Shown in pieces: positions 1-8,296 of a DNA stretch of 64,000 nt. The position numbers and the translations under genes are program-made. The DNA comes from Ralstonia thomasii (GTDB lineage Bacteria; Pseudomonadota; Gammaproteobacteria; Burkholderiales; Burkholderiaceae). Position 1 is the first letter of the stretch. Each line of letters opens with the position of its first letter. The stretch lies in the NCBI RefSeq assembly GCF_958405895.1, contig NZ_CATZAR010000007.1, one strand, 5' to 3'. The notes under the pieces are model-generated. The model did no database searches. It saw only the letters and a list, made by a program, of their open reading frames with translations, and had not been told where the DNA came from.

Positions 1-352
1 GTTTTCGACCATCGCGCCGGTGTCGGTGCTGCGCATCGGCCGCCTGGCCTACGAATGGCAACAGACCGTGCGCGAGAACGCCGATACGCGGCTATGGAAG
101 GGCAACACGCTGGTACCGGTGTCGTACGGCACGGTGGATGAAGTGATCCTGGAGCAGGTTCCCACTGACTGGGCCAGCGCACGGGACGTGGTCGGCAGCA
201 TCATGGGCGCCATCGACGGGCTGCTCGCCAGCGACTGGTTTGTCTTCTGGCGCTGCCGCGAACTGGTCGGCAACGGCCAGTTGCTGTTGCGCGGCGAGGC
301 CGATTCGCTCAGCACCTGCGAACTGCGGCGCAATGTGAGCGTGGCCGTGTAA
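1..352 (+). CDS. 3' end of an unrecognised gene (partial)
   Basis: The frame is open from the left edge (base 2) to a TAA at 350-352, so the gene starts outside the window. A GTG at 20 could be read as a start, but nothing supports it and the frame continues upstream. The visible 116 residues are soluble and moderately acidic, with a tryptophan/arginine patch (DWFVFWRCRE) near the middle and no membrane segment. I do not recognise the family. A strong intrinsic terminator follows about 30 bases after the stop, which supports the gene being real and transcribed rightwards. Confidence 0.6.
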   Translation, partial: FSTIAPVSVLRIGRLAYEWQQTVRENADTRLWKGNTLVPVSYGTVDEVILEQVPTDWASARDVVGSIMGAIDGLLASDWFVFWRCRELVGNGQLLLRGEADSLSTCELRRNVSVAV

Positions 353-381
353 GCGCCGCGCAATCCTGCCAGTCTGCCCCG

Positions 382-411
382 AGGAGCGCCCAAAAGCGCT
401 CCTTTTTGTTT
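382..411 (+). terminator. Intrinsic terminator after the edge gene
   Basis: An 8-bp stem, AGGAGCGC (382-389) with GCGCTCCT (396-403), closes a 6-nt loop and runs straight into TTTTTGTTTGTT. It ends the plus-strand transcript of the partial gene and lies just before the convergent kef gene. Confidence 0.85.
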
Positions 412-456
412 GTTCACGCTGCTTGCGCCTAGAACGGGGTTCATCACCAGCGCGGG

Positions 457-2397
457 TCAGCCGTCGCGTCGGATGCCCGCGCGCGCGGGGCAATCAATCG
501 GAGCGTCGGCGTCGCCACCGTCACCTTCGTTGGCCAGGTCGCTGTCGGGCTGCATGCCTTCCACGTCGCTGTGGTCGTCGCCCTCGCCCCAGGGCATGCC
601 GGATTCGCGCAGGCGCTTGCGCTGCATGCGGTCGCGCTGGAACATTTCGGTCAGTTCGTCACGCCCTTGCTGTGCAAGGGAAACGAGCTTCTTCTGATCG
701 CGGTAAACCGGGTAGACCTGCTCCATTGAATTGAGCGTGTGGCGGCGGAACGTCTGCGCGATGCGGTGCGCTTCGTAGGGCTCCTTGCCCAGGCCCTCCA
801 GCACCCGGCGGCTAAGCATGAGCGAGCCCTCGAACATCTCGCGCTCGATCACTTCCACGCCGCGGTCGCGCAGTTGGTACACGTGCGACACGTTGCGCGC
901 CCGCACGTACAGCTTCAGGTGGGGAAAGCGCTCGCGCACGCGGTCGACCACCTCCAGGTTGGTTTCCATGTCGTCGATGGCGACAACCATCATGCTGGCC
1001 TTGTCGGCGCCGGCGGTCTCCAGCAGGTCCATGCGCGTGGCATCGCCGTAGAAGACCTTGAAGCCGAAGCGGCGCAGCATGTCGATCTGGTCGGGGTCGT
1101 GATCGAGCACGGTGGCGCTGTAGCCCTGGCTATAGAGCATGCGACCGACAATCTGCCCAAATCGGCCGAAGCCCGCGATGATGACTTCGTTCTCCTGCGG
1201 CTCGATCGTGTCGGGCGCGCGCTTCTTGCCATCCATGAACCGCGGCACCAGCACCTTGTCGTGCAGGAGCAGCAGCAACGGCGTCGCGGCCATCGAGAGC
1301 GCCACCACGAGGTTGAGCGCAGCAGCCGTCTCCGCACCGAGCACGTTGCCCGCCACGCCGGGGCCGAACACCACGAATGCAAATTCACCACCCTGCGAGA
1401 GCAGGAATGCAAACAGCCACGCCTGCCCGCGCGCAATGCCAAAGCGGTTGGCGAGCAGGCGCAGCGCGCCAATCTTGACCGCCAGGAACACCGCAACCAG
1501 CCCGATCACAGCCCACGGCTGGCGCATCAGCACGCCAAAGTCGATCGACATGCCGACGGCCAGGAAAAACAGGCCGAGCAGCAGGCCCTTGAACGGCTCG
1601 ATGTCGGTTTCGAGCGCGTGACGGTATTCGGAATCGGCGAGCAGCACACCGGCAATGAAGGCGCCCAGCGCCATCGACAGGCCCACGCCGTGCATCAGCA
1701 GCGCAATGCCCACCACCAGCAGCAGCGAGAACGAGGTGAACATCTCGCGCATGTTGGTGCGGGCAATTGCGCGCAGCACGGGCCGCAGCAGGGTGCGTCC
1801 GCCAAAGATCACGGCTGCCACCACGCCCACTGCCTTGGCCGCCGCCACCCAGCTATGGCCGCCGGACGCGTCGCTTGCGTCCGTCGCCAACAGTGGCAGC
1901 AGCGCGATCATCGGGATGGCCGCAATGTCCTGGAACAGCAGAATGCCGAAGCTGGCCGTGCCAGCGGGCGTGCGCATGAGGTTGCGCTCGGAAAGCGTGG
2001 CCAGCGCAATCGCCGTGGATGACAGCGCCAGGCCCAGCCCCGCCACCACAGCTGAGCGCCACGGATGGCCCACCGCCATGACCGCCAGCCCGACGGCCAG
2101 CGCACACACCACAATCTGCAGCCCGCCGTAGCCGAAGATGCTCCGCCGCAGCGACCACAGCCGCGCCGGCTCCAGCTCCAGGCCAATCACAAACATCATC
2201 AGTACGACGCCGAATTCAGAGAAATCCAGAATCGACTGCACATTGGTGATGAGCCGCAGGCCCCACGGCCCGACGATCACCCCGGCCAGCAGATAGCCGA
2301 GCACCGAGCCCAGCCCCAGCCGACGCGCCAGCGGCACCGCTGCCACAGCCGCAGCCAGGTAGATGACGAAATTGACGAGCAGATCGTGCGATTGCAT
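457..2397 (-). CDS. kefC: Kef-type K+/H+ antiporter (CPA2) with RCK domain
   Basis: This 646-residue protein is an inner-membrane monovalent cation:proton antiporter of the CPA2/KefB-KefC type. Residues 1-385 form about a dozen hydrophobic segments, with the conserved acidic TM motif FQDIAAIP near residue 155. Residues 403-525 are a TrkA-N/RCK Rossmann domain with the nucleotide-binding GFGRFG at 409-414. The acidic tail after residue 600 is not conserved. Kef systems release K+ and acidify the cytoplasm during electrophile stress and are held shut by glutathione. The KefF-like gene lies 23 bases upstream on the same strand, so the two form an operon. KefB and KefC cannot be told apart here. 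Confidence 0.88.
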   Translation of the reverse strand: MQSHDLLVNFVIYLAAAVAAVPLARRLGLGSVLGYLLAGVIVGPWGLRLITNVQSILDFSEFGVVLMMFVIGLELEPARLWSLRRSIFGYGGLQIVVCALAVGLAVMAVGHPWRSAVVAGLGLALSSTAIALATLSERNLMRTPAGTASFGILLFQDIAAIPMIALLPLLATDASDASGGHSWVAAAKAVGVVAAVIFGGRTLLRPVLRAIARTNMREMFTSFSLLLVVGIALLMHGVGLSMALGAFIAGVLLADSEYRHALETDIEPFKGLLLGLFFLAVGMSIDFGVLMRQPWAVIGLVAVFLAVKIGALRLLANRFGIARGQAWLFAFLLSQGGEFAFVVFGPGVAGNVLGAETAAALNLVVALSMAATPLLLLLHDKVLVPRFMDGKKRAPDTIEPQENEVIIAGFGRFGQIVGRMLYSQGYSATVLDHDPDQIDMLRRFGFKVFYGDATRMDLLETAGADKASMMVVAIDDMETNLEVVDRVRERFPHLKLYVRARNVSHVYQLRDRGVEVIEREMFEGSLMLSRRVLEGLGKEPYEAHRIAQTFRRHTLNSMEQVYPVYRDQKKLVSLAQQGRDELTEMFQRDRMQRKRLRESGMPWGEGDDHSDVEGMQPDSDLANEGDGGDADAPIDCPARAGIRRDG

Positions 2398-2420
2398 AGG
2401 CAGGGAAGAGATCGGAAACG

Positions 2421-2984
2421 TCAGGCGACGGAGTTGGCGTCGGCATCGGCCCGGAGCCAGGGCTGCAGTGCGGCGCGGACCTGCGCGATATGGGCGTCGA
2501 TGACGTCAGCAGACGCATCGTCGGCGTCGTGCAGCACATGCGGCGGCTGCCATTGCATGCCGCACAGCGCGGCGGTCTGCTGCAGCGGCAGCAGGAACAT
2601 GTCGAACGTGTGGCCGTGAACGCCATCCGGGTTGTAGGAATGCGCGCGGCCGCCAGTGGTGGCGAGCACCATTAGATGCTTGCCGCGCAACGCCGTGCCG
2701 CCCGGCCCATAGGCCCAGCCCATCTCCAGCACCACGTCGATCCACTCCTTGAGCAGCGACGGCGTGGCATACCACTGCACCGGAAACTGGAAGACGATCA
2801 GCTCCGCCGCTTCCACCGCTTCCTGCTCGGCACGCACGTCGATGTCGAAATCGGGGTAATGCCAGTACAGGTCGTGCATGGCCACGCCGGGCAAGCTGGC
2901 CAGCGCACGCGCGAGTGGCTTGTTGGCGCGCGACCGGCGCGGCGCAGGATGCGCGTAGATCACAAGAATGCGCGAGGGTGTCAT
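2421..2984 (-). CDS. kefF: KefF-like NAD(P)H:quinone oxidoreductase
   Basis: The 187-residue protein has the flavodoxin-like fold of the NQO1/KefF/MdaB family. It has an N-terminal beta strand with ILVIYAHP, a central motif QFPVQWYATPSLLKEW that builds the flavin pocket, and GPGGTALRGK. In enterobacteria KefF binds KefC as an ancillary subunit that is required for full efflux and also reduces quinones. The spacing of 23 bases to the antiporter and the shared strand support that partnership here. The start at 2984 has no obvious Shine-Dalgarno, so it is the least certain part. Confidence 0.85.
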   Translation of the reverse strand: MTPSRILVIYAHPAPRRSRANKPLARALASLPGVAMHDLYWHYPDFDIDVRAEQEAVEAAELIVFQFPVQWYATPSLLKEWIDVVLEMGWAYGPGGTALRGKHLMVLATTGGRAHSYNPDGVHGHTFDMFLLPLQQTAALCGMQWQPPHVLHDADDASADVIDAHIAQVRAALQPWLRADADANSVA

Positions 2985-3230
2985 GGAAAATCAGGAGGCT
3001 GGGGCGTCTTGATGGCGCATCTTCGCACGGCTATTGTTGAGCGGCGTTACAGGCGGCGATCGTACTGCGGGTAGTGATGTAACGCGTGCGGCACCTGGAA
3101 AGCGCACGCCCCATCTCTTTTGCGCGACGCAGCATTTACGTTGTTGCTGCACCACACCGCTGGAGACCTTGCTCAGATGCGCTAAATCAATGATTTATCG
3201 GGAAATTCTATGGAAAGTCTGACACCAGAC

Positions 3231-3259
3231 TTACGGGGAAACCCTGATTGCACTACAAT
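3231..3259 (+). promoter_or_regulatory. Sigma-70-like promoter of the GNAT gene
   Basis: TTACGG (3231-3236) and TACAAT (3254-3259) are separated by exactly 17 bases. Transcription would start near 3266. This lies downstream of the TTG at 3248 that opens the longest frame, and so favours the GTG start at 3383. The rest of the 2985-3382 spacer shows no gene. Confidence 0.6.
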
Positions 3260-3382
3260 AGCATGGTGCATTGCACAACACTCAGTTGCCCCCCCCTGAG
3301 TGCCCCGGAGGTGTCATCCGCGCCTCCAACTCATCACTTGCCGCCCTCCACTGAAGGGCGCGATCAGAACAGGAACCGTGTC

Positions 3383-4078
3383 GTGAACCCGCTCGAACTG
3401 AGCAAGGCCATCGGCGTCGTCACCCAGGACGACATCGACAAAACGGAAGCCGCGCAAGGTGCGCCGCGTTCCACCGTGCTGGTGCGCGAGCTTGCTGCGC
3501 ACCACCGGTCGCGCCTGCTCAAACACCTGCTCGCCCTGGGCGAGGAAGACCGTCTGCTGCGTTTCGGCCAGGTGGTACGGGATCACGTCATCGAAGCGTA
3601 CGTCGACAGCATCGATTTCGACCACGACAAGGTCTTCGGGGTCTACAACGAGCGCCTGGAGCTGACCGGCGTGGGCCACCTCGCCTACCTGCGCGACAAC
3701 CCGCAAGGGCGCGTGGCGGAGTTCGGCGTGTCGGTGTCGGAATCGGCGCGCGGCAAGGGCGTAGGCAGTGCGCTGTTCCAGCGTGCCGCCATGCACGGCC
3801 AGAACACCAAGGTTCGCACGCTGTACATGCATTGCCTGTCGCGCAACGCGGCCATGATGCACATCGCCAAGAAGGCTGGCATGCGCGTGCAATACGCCTA
3901 TGGCGAGGCCGATGCCTACCTCGAATTGCCGCCCGCCGACACGATGAGCCTGTTGACCGAAGCCATCGACGAACAGGTCGCCGATCTCGACTACATGCTC
4001 AAGCGCAACCTGCGCGATGTGCGCCGTTTCGGCCAGCGCTTCTGGCGCTCGCTGGTGCCGCAAAAGCGCGCTGTGTAA
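3383..4078 (+). CDS. GNAT-family N-acetyltransferase
   Basis: A protein of about 231 residues with a central GNAT fold. Motif A, the acetyl-CoA pyrophosphate loop, is at about residues 121-131 (SARGKGVGSAL), followed by RNAAMMHIAKKAGM, which is typical of motif B. The substrate cannot be read from the sequence. I place the start at GTG 3383, preceded by AGGAACC, because the frame upstream codes a low-complexity stretch and overlaps the promoter at 3231-3259. A strong terminator follows 20 bases after the stop. The gene appears monocistronic. Confidence 0.8.
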   Translation: MNPLELSKAIGVVTQDDIDKTEAAQGAPRSTVLVRELAAHHRSRLLKHLLALGEEDRLLRFGQVVRDHVIEAYVDSIDFDHDKVFGVYNERLELTGVGHLAYLRDNPQGRVAEFGVSVSESARGKGVGSALFQRAAMHGQNTKVRTLYMHCLSRNAAMMHIAKKAGMRVQYAYGEADAYLELPPADTMSLLTEAIDEQVADLDYMLKRNLRDVRRFGQRFWRSLVPQKRAV

Positions 4079-4097
4079 GCGCATCGCTCTGCAACAA

Positions 4098-4127
4098 ACG
4101 CCCGGCTCACCACCGGGCGTTTTTGTT
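4098..4127 (+). terminator. Intrinsic terminator after the GNAT gene
   Basis: ACGCCCGG (4098-4105) pairs with CCGGGCGT (4113-4120) around a 7-nt loop, followed by TTTTGTTT. Confidence 0.85.
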
Positions 4128-4286
4128 TGGTGTTGGGCGTTGCTCGCCATCTCCCGCCTAGGGCAATTGCGCGCTTGTCAGCCGCGCGGGTGCTTTCCCT
4201 ACGATGAGGATGCGGCACCTCTCGCTCTCCAGCGGCGGCCATCAGCGTCGCCCGCGAGCCGATGCCGAGGCAAGAAGGAGACGACG

Positions 4287-4778
4287 ATGAAGACACCATC
4301 CGCGCAATCGATACTGCTGCCAGCGGCCATGCTGCTGTGCCTGGGCGCCGCGCCCGCTGCCGCCCAAGACGCCGCCATGGGCGACATGACCATGATCAAC
4401 CCATCCGCCCTGAAGTGGGTCGACGCGCCGCCCGGCTTGCCCAAAGGCGCCAAGCTTGCCGTGCTCTACGGCGACCCCGGCAAGGACGGCCCCTACGTCG
4501 TACGCCTGAAAACGCCAGGCGGCTACAAGGTGCCGCCGCACTGGCACACCGAGACCGAGAACCTCACGGTGATCTCGGGCACGCTGTACCTGGGCAGCGG
4601 TGACACCATGGACATGGGCGCCGCGCATGCGCTCAAGACCGGCGGTTTTCACAACCTGCCCGGAGGCATGCACCACTACGCCTTCACCAGGGCGGCGACG
4701 GTGGTGCAGATTCATGGCACGGGGCCGCTCGATATCAAATACGTCAACCCGCAGGACGATCCCTCGCCCAAGCAGTGA
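4287..4778 (+). CDS. Exported cupin-domain protein
   Basis: 163 residues. Residues 1-26 are a Sec signal peptide ending AAPAAAQD. The mature part is a single cupin barrel with motif 1 PPHWHTETEN (metal-binding H85, H87, E91) and a motif 2 histidine pair at 129-130. A periplasmic metal-binding cupin with an unknown substrate is the safest reading. The start is fixed by AAGGAG at 4275-4280; the frame open further upstream runs back through the preceding terminator and is not coding. Confidence 0.82.
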   Translation: MKTPSAQSILLPAAMLLCLGAAPAAAQDAAMGDMTMINPSALKWVDAPPGLPKGAKLAVLYGDPGKDGPYVVRLKTPGGYKVPPHWHTETENLTVISGTLYLGSGDTMDMGAAHALKTGGFHNLPGGMHHYAFTRAATVVQIHGTGPLDIKYVNPQDDPSPKQ

Positions 4779-4866
4779 AGCCCGGCACGCCACCGATGCC
4801 AATTGCCAGCCACCGGCAAGGTACATCAACAGCCGTTAACACGCCGCCGACGGGCGCTGGCTACCA

Positions 4867-4901
4867 TGCCCCTCCACAGGTCAAGCAACCACGGAGGGGC
4901 A
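4867..4901 (+). promoter_or_regulatory. Hairpin that pairs with the Shine-Dalgarno of the 44-aa ORF
   Basis: TGCCCCTCC (4867-4875) is perfectly complementary to GGAGGGGCA (4893-4901) with a 17-nt loop. The right arm is itself the Shine-Dalgarno, 5-9 bases before the ATG at 4903. There is no T-run after it, so it is not a terminator. In the folded RNA the ribosome site would be closed. Confidence 0.6.
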
Positions 4902-4902
4902 G

Positions 4903-5037
4903 ATGGTCACCAAGGCCCAGGCCAGACCGAAAACCGATTTCGAGCGCTGGCAGGACCACGGCGACGCCGCGTACATCCGGAAACTCGATTACGTGCTCAC
5001 GCTCATCCCGAAGATCGGAACCGCCGCATGCAAGTAG
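4903..5037 (+). CDS. Small protein of unknown function (44 aa)
   Basis: A short frame from ATG 4903 to TAG 5035-5037, too short for standard ORF cut-offs, with an excellent GGAGG five bases upstream. The product is basic and soluble (begins MVTKAQARPK and ends IGTAACK), with no family I recognise. Its last codons overlap the start of the next reading frame (ATG 5028) by 10 bases, suggesting translational coupling. The Shine-Dalgarno lies inside a strong hairpin (4867-4901). Confidence 0.55.
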   Translation: MVTKAQARPKTDFERWQDHGDAAYIRKLDYVLTLIPKIGTAACK

Positions 5038-5440
5038 GACGCCTCCTCGTCGCCGTATCGCTGCTGACCGCACAATCGACCATGGCCGCAGATGCGCTGA
5101 CCGGAACCTTCCGCGGTGACGGCGTGCCTGCTACGGCGCCTTGTTCCTGCGCTCGAACACCATCGAATGGAATGCCAGCTTCTTCAAGTGCGGCCCCACG
5201 CGCTACAAGGTAATCGAGCAGGACTTGTCCGGCGACCACCCGCACGCGGCCTTCAAGATTGAAGACCATCGCAAGCGCTGCGGCCTGGCCGTCATCGAGG
5301 TCTCGCGCTACAGCGAGTTCTCCTGGAGCGTAAAGGGCTACCAAACAATGGAGGCGTACCAGAAGCGCGAAGAACCCGACTGGAAGGATTCCGCCGATCC
5401 TGCACGCCAGGTCGCCCTGTGCGGCATGCGCAAGGAATAG
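5028..5440 (+). pseudogene. Exported protein of unknown function, broken by a frameshift
   Basis: ATG 5028 opens a frame encoding a signal peptide (LLVAVSLLTAQSTMAADA). This frame turns into non-protein-like sequence after about residue 32. A second frame, open from 5120 to TAG 5438-5440, continues with plausible protein (ACYGALFLRSNTIEWN and onward). The two join if one base is missing near 5121-5126, giving an exported protein of about 137 residues with two cysteines in the mature C-terminal half. It could be a true mutation, a sequencing error or, less likely, a programmed shift. It overlaps the 44-aa gene by 10 bases. Confidence 0.6.
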
Positions 5441-5461
5441 CGCAGCCAACGCGCCGCCGCC

Positions 5462-5899
5462 ATGCAGCCGCTCCAACGCTTCGCCCTGGAGAAACACAGG
5501 GGCCCGTATGAGCAATGGCCCATGCGCACGCGCGTGATTGTCGACGGCGTGCCGCACCCGACGCTCACCATCCCCGGCTACGAACTGCTGCGGCAGTACC
5601 AGACCGATCTCGGCTTCGTCCTCATCACCAATTACGACTGCCCGTTTGAAGAGGCCGTCTCCATCACGCTCGTCGCGCCCGACCTTTCACGCGCGATCAG
5701 CACCGGCACCATCGGTGCGGCGTACTACACGTTCTGGCTGGATGAGGTGGAGTGGATCGATGCGGACCACTTTCGCCTCACCTGCGAAGACGCCGTGGGC
5801 GATTGGCTGGTCACGCTGCGCGCCCGGCATATCCCGGTGTTATCCCCGGCGGTTTTCATCAAGCGCCGCGTGGCGCCACCGACCCAGCCTGCGGCGTAG
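5462..5899 (+). CDS. Hypothetical protein (145 aa)
   Basis: A soluble, acidic protein of 145 residues with no signal peptide and no recognised motif. It has aromatic-rich strands (AAYYTFWLDEVEWIDADHF) suggestive of a small beta fold. It starts 21 bases after the frameshifted gene, so it probably belongs to the same transcript. The function is unknown. Confidence 0.6.
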   Translation: MQPLQRFALEKHRGPYEQWPMRTRVIVDGVPHPTLTIPGYELLRQYQTDLGFVLITNYDCPFEEAVSITLVAPDLSRAISTGTIGAAYYTFWLDEVEWIDADHFRLTCEDAVGDWLVTLRARHIPVLSPAVFIKRRVAPPTQPAA

Positions 5900-6327
5900 A
5901 GTGGAACGCCGCCCTATGCTGCTCGCGGCTACCCAATAGACCGCCGAGCGCCGCAGTTTTGGCCTCATGTGTCGCGCTCAAACACCTGAATTCGCTTGCA
6001 TGAGAGCGACACCTCGCCGTCAAACTGCGGCGCGCGGGGCTCAAAGGTTCGCACTCTGCCCAAAAACATCCCACCCATCGGCCCTCCGAAGCCCACGCTT
6101 CGCCATCAGAGATACGAAGTCATCGAGTCGAGGCTGGCGTTCCGCCGTCAGAGGGTCGAAGCCGTCTGTCAGAGGTCGAAAGTTTCGACCTCTGACTGCG
6201 GAATGCGAGTATTTGAGACTCGCGTGCCGCCCGCAGCGATTCAGGCTCGAACAAGGAAGGCCCACGATCGGACCGCTGAGGTGCGTCATCGGCGGTTTAG
6301 GCCTTTATGGCGCAACTAGCCAATCCC
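5900..6327. repeat. Non-coding spacer rich in inverted repeats
   Basis: No convincing gene. It holds a perfect 29-bp palindrome with 14-bp arms and a 1-nt centre (6168-6196). A degenerate copy of the same core lies at about 6147-6161. A 12-bp inverted repeat pairs GCGCCGCAGTTT (5948-5959) with AAACTGCGGCGC (6022-6033), whose arms extend imperfectly inwards (GTGTCGC/GCGACAC). A 6-bp pair GCGAGT/ACTCGC lies near 6205-6224. Open frames crossing it (for example 5967-6362) consist of this repeat and are not genes. Confidence 0.65.
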
Positions 6328-6834
6328 TTAAACCACCACCGGCAACGCCGTCGTATCCTTGATCCGCTCCAGCGCAAAACTGCTCTTCACATCGATCACC
6401 GCCGGGTGGGCGAGCAACTGATCGCGGATGAAGCGCGCGAAGTGCTCCATGTCTTCCACGAACACCTTGAGCAGGTAATCCATCTCGCCGGTCATGGCGT
6501 AGCAGGTGACCACCTCGGGCCATGTCGCCACGGCGGCGCGGAAGATGTCGGACGGGCCTTTCCCTTTGGGCGCGCCGCCCTGCTTTTCCAGGCGCACGTT
6601 GATGTACGCCGACAGCCCCAGCCCGATCTTGGACGGGTCGAGCAGCGCGGCGTATTGGCGGATGACGCCGGACTCTTCCAGGCGCCGGATGCGTCGCAAA
6701 CACGGGCTGGGCGACAGATTCACCCGCTCGGCGACTTCCAGGTTGGTGAGGCGGCCGTTGTTCTGCAGGACTTCCAGGATCTTCCGGTCGATCTTGTCGA
6801 GTTCCACTTTATTCATTTTGTTGCTCCGCACCAA
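6328..6834 (-). CDS. Lrp/AsnC-family transcriptional regulator
   Basis: 168 residues. An N-terminal winged helix (about 12-60, with NGRLTNLEVAERVNLSPSPC) is followed by a C-terminal RAM/ligand-sensing domain with the usual acidic and glycine-rich turns (TGEMDYLLKVFVEDM). Members bind amino acids and control amino-acid catabolic genes. Here it is divergent from hpd, across 137 bases, so it probably senses an aromatic amino acid or keto acid and controls hpd. The start is supported by the short AT-rich leader at 6835. Confidence 0.88.
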   Translation of the reverse strand: MVRSNKMNKVELDKIDRKILEVLQNNGRLTNLEVAERVNLSPSPCLRRIRRLEESGVIRQYAALLDPSKIGLGLSAYINVRLEKQGGAPKGKGPSDIFRAAVATWPEVVTCYAMTGEMDYLLKVFVEDMEHFARFIRDQLLAHPAVIDVKSSFALERIKDTTALPVVV

Positions 6835-6971
6835 TTAATTCGGCAATTTTCTTGCGCAAATTTAGCAAGGTCGGCACAACTTCGCAATTTTTGCTTGGAT
6901 GGACACACCTACACTGCGAGGATCGTCAAAGACCTGTGCGCTCCAGAGCGCGCCCCCACAGGAGACTCACC
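6835..6971. promoter_or_regulatory. Divergent regulatory region lrp-hpd
   Basis: AT-rich for this genome, with two similar elements, TTGCGCAAATTTAGCAA (6852-6868) and CGCAATTTTTGC (6883-6894), each a loose dyad of TTGC/GCAA around an AT core. Lrp-type proteins favour such sites, so these are candidate operators. A core promoter for hpd is not obvious. Confidence 0.35.
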
Positions 6972-8078
6972 ATGCAATTCACGCCTTGGGAAAACCCGAT
7001 GGGCACCGCCGGCTTCGAGTTCATCGAATACGCCGCGCCGGACCCCGTTGCCATGGGCAAGCTGTTCGAGAACATGGGCTTTACCGCCATCGCGAAACAC
7101 CGTCACAAGAACGTGACGCTATACCGCCAGGGCGAAATCAACTTCATCATCAACGCCGAGCCGGATTCGTTCGCGCAGCGCTTTGCGCGCCTGCACGGCC
7201 CGTCGATCTGCGCGATTGCGTTTCGCGTGCAGGACGCCGCGTTTGCCTACAAGCGTGCGCTGGAGCTGGGCGCCTGGGGCTTCGACACCCACAGCGGCCC
7301 GATGGAGCTGAACATTCCGGCCATCAAGGGCATCGGCGATTCGCTGATCTACCTGGTGGACCGCTGGACCGGCAAGAACGACGCCAAGGCCGGCGACATC
7401 GGCAACATCAGCATCTACGACGTCGATTTCGTGCCCATCGCGGGCGCCAATCCGAACCCCACCGGGCACGGCCTGACCTACATCGACCACCTGACGCACA
7501 ACGTCTACCGTGGCCGGATGAAAGAATGGGCCGAGTTTTACGAACGCTTCTTCAACTTCCGTGAAGTGCGCTACTTCGACATCGAAGGCCAGGTCACCGG
7601 TGTGAAGAGCAAGGCGATGACGAGCCCGTGCGGCAACATCCGCATCCCCATCAACGAGGAAGGGACGGAGAAGGCTGGTCAGATCCAGGAGTATCTGGAC
7701 ATGTACCACGGCGAGGGCATCCAGCACATCGCACTCGGCTCGACCAACCTCTTCAACACGGTGGACGCACTGCGCAGCAACGGCATCAAGCTGCTCGACA
7801 CGATCGACACGTATTACGAACTGGTCGACAAGCGCATCCCCGGCCATGGCGAAGACGTGGCGGAACTGAAGAAGCGCAAGATCCTCGTCGACGGCGCCCC
7901 GGGCGACCTGCTGCTGCAGATCTTTTCGGAAAACCAGCTGGGCCCGATCTTCTTCGAGTTCATCCAGCGCAAGGGCAACCAAGGCTTTGGCGAGGGCAAC
8001 TTCAAGGCACTGTTCGAGTCCATCGAACTCGACCAGATGCGCCGCGGCGTGCTCAAGGCCGACGACCAGCCGGCCTGA
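6972..8078 (+). CDS. hpd: 4-hydroxyphenylpyruvate dioxygenase
   Basis: 368 residues, the normal bacterial length. The enzyme converts 4-hydroxyphenylpyruvate to homogentisate in tyrosine degradation, using a non-haem Fe(II). The C-terminal vicinal-oxygen-chelate domain has the three expected ligands: H173 (in TYIDHLTHNVY), H252 (GIQHIALGS) and E329 (GPIFFEFIQRKG). The N-terminal domain is the catalytically silent copy of the fold. The start at 6972 follows AGGAGACTCACC. It is transcribed away from an Lrp-type regulator and ends at a strong terminator, so it is a single-gene unit. Confidence 0.95.
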   Translation: MQFTPWENPMGTAGFEFIEYAAPDPVAMGKLFENMGFTAIAKHRHKNVTLYRQGEINFIINAEPDSFAQRFARLHGPSICAIAFRVQDAAFAYKRALELGAWGFDTHSGPMELNIPAIKGIGDSLIYLVDRWTGKNDAKAGDIGNISIYDVDFVPIAGANPNPTGHGLTYIDHLTHNVYRGRMKEWAEFYERFFNFREVRYFDIEGQVTGVKSKAMTSPCGNIRIPINEEGTEKAGQIQEYLDMYHGEGIQHIALGSTNLFNTVDALRSNGIKLLDTIDTYYELVDKRIPGHGEDVAELKKRKILVDGAPGDLLLQIFSENQLGPIFFEFIQRKGNQGFGEGNFKALFESIELDQMRRGVLKADDQPA

Positions 8079-8110
8079 AGACCCTCAAGCTTCAGGCGTG
8101 CTGTACCCGC

Positions 8111-8140
8111 ACCCCGATGGTTCGCCATCGGGGTGTTTTT
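8111..8140 (+). terminator. Intrinsic terminator of hpd
   Basis: A perfect 10-bp stem ACCCCGATGG (8111-8120)/CCATCGGGGT (8125-8134) with a TTCG tetraloop, followed by GTTTTT. Confidence 0.92.
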
Positions 8141-8243
8141 CATGGGCGTTGCGGCATGCGCGCATGCGGCACTGACACGGCCCCGTAGCCAAACCAACCC
8201 GCACCGGTCTTGCAATGCATTGAGGATCGGAGGGGCGCAGGCA

Positions 8244-8269
8244 ATAAAAAACGGCGCCCGAAGGCGCCG
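8244..8269 (-). terminator. Intrinsic terminator of the EF-hand gene
   Basis: On the minus strand CGGCGCC (8269-8263) pairs with GGCGCCG (8258-8252) around TTCG and is followed by a T-run (A-tract 8244-8251 on the plus strand). Confidence 0.88.
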
Positions 8270-8296
8270 CTTGCGTGCGGAGATTCAGACGAGGCG

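Noticed and set aside
739..2022. 427-codon open frame on the plus strand across the kef gene
   Set aside because: It is the antisense shadow of the antiporter; its product is His/Gln/Arg-rich low-complexity sequence as expected from a GC-rich complement.
3248..3382. N-terminal extension of the GNAT protein from TTG 3248
   Set aside because: It overlaps the -10 element of the likely promoter and encodes a non-conserved Pro/Ser-rich stretch.
6168..6196. Intrinsic terminator
   Set aside because: The palindrome is not followed by a T-run on either strand and lies far from the nearest stop codon.
5967..6362. 131-codon frame in the repeat-rich spacer
   Set aside because: Its product is made of the inverted repeats themselves and it runs into the lrp gene.
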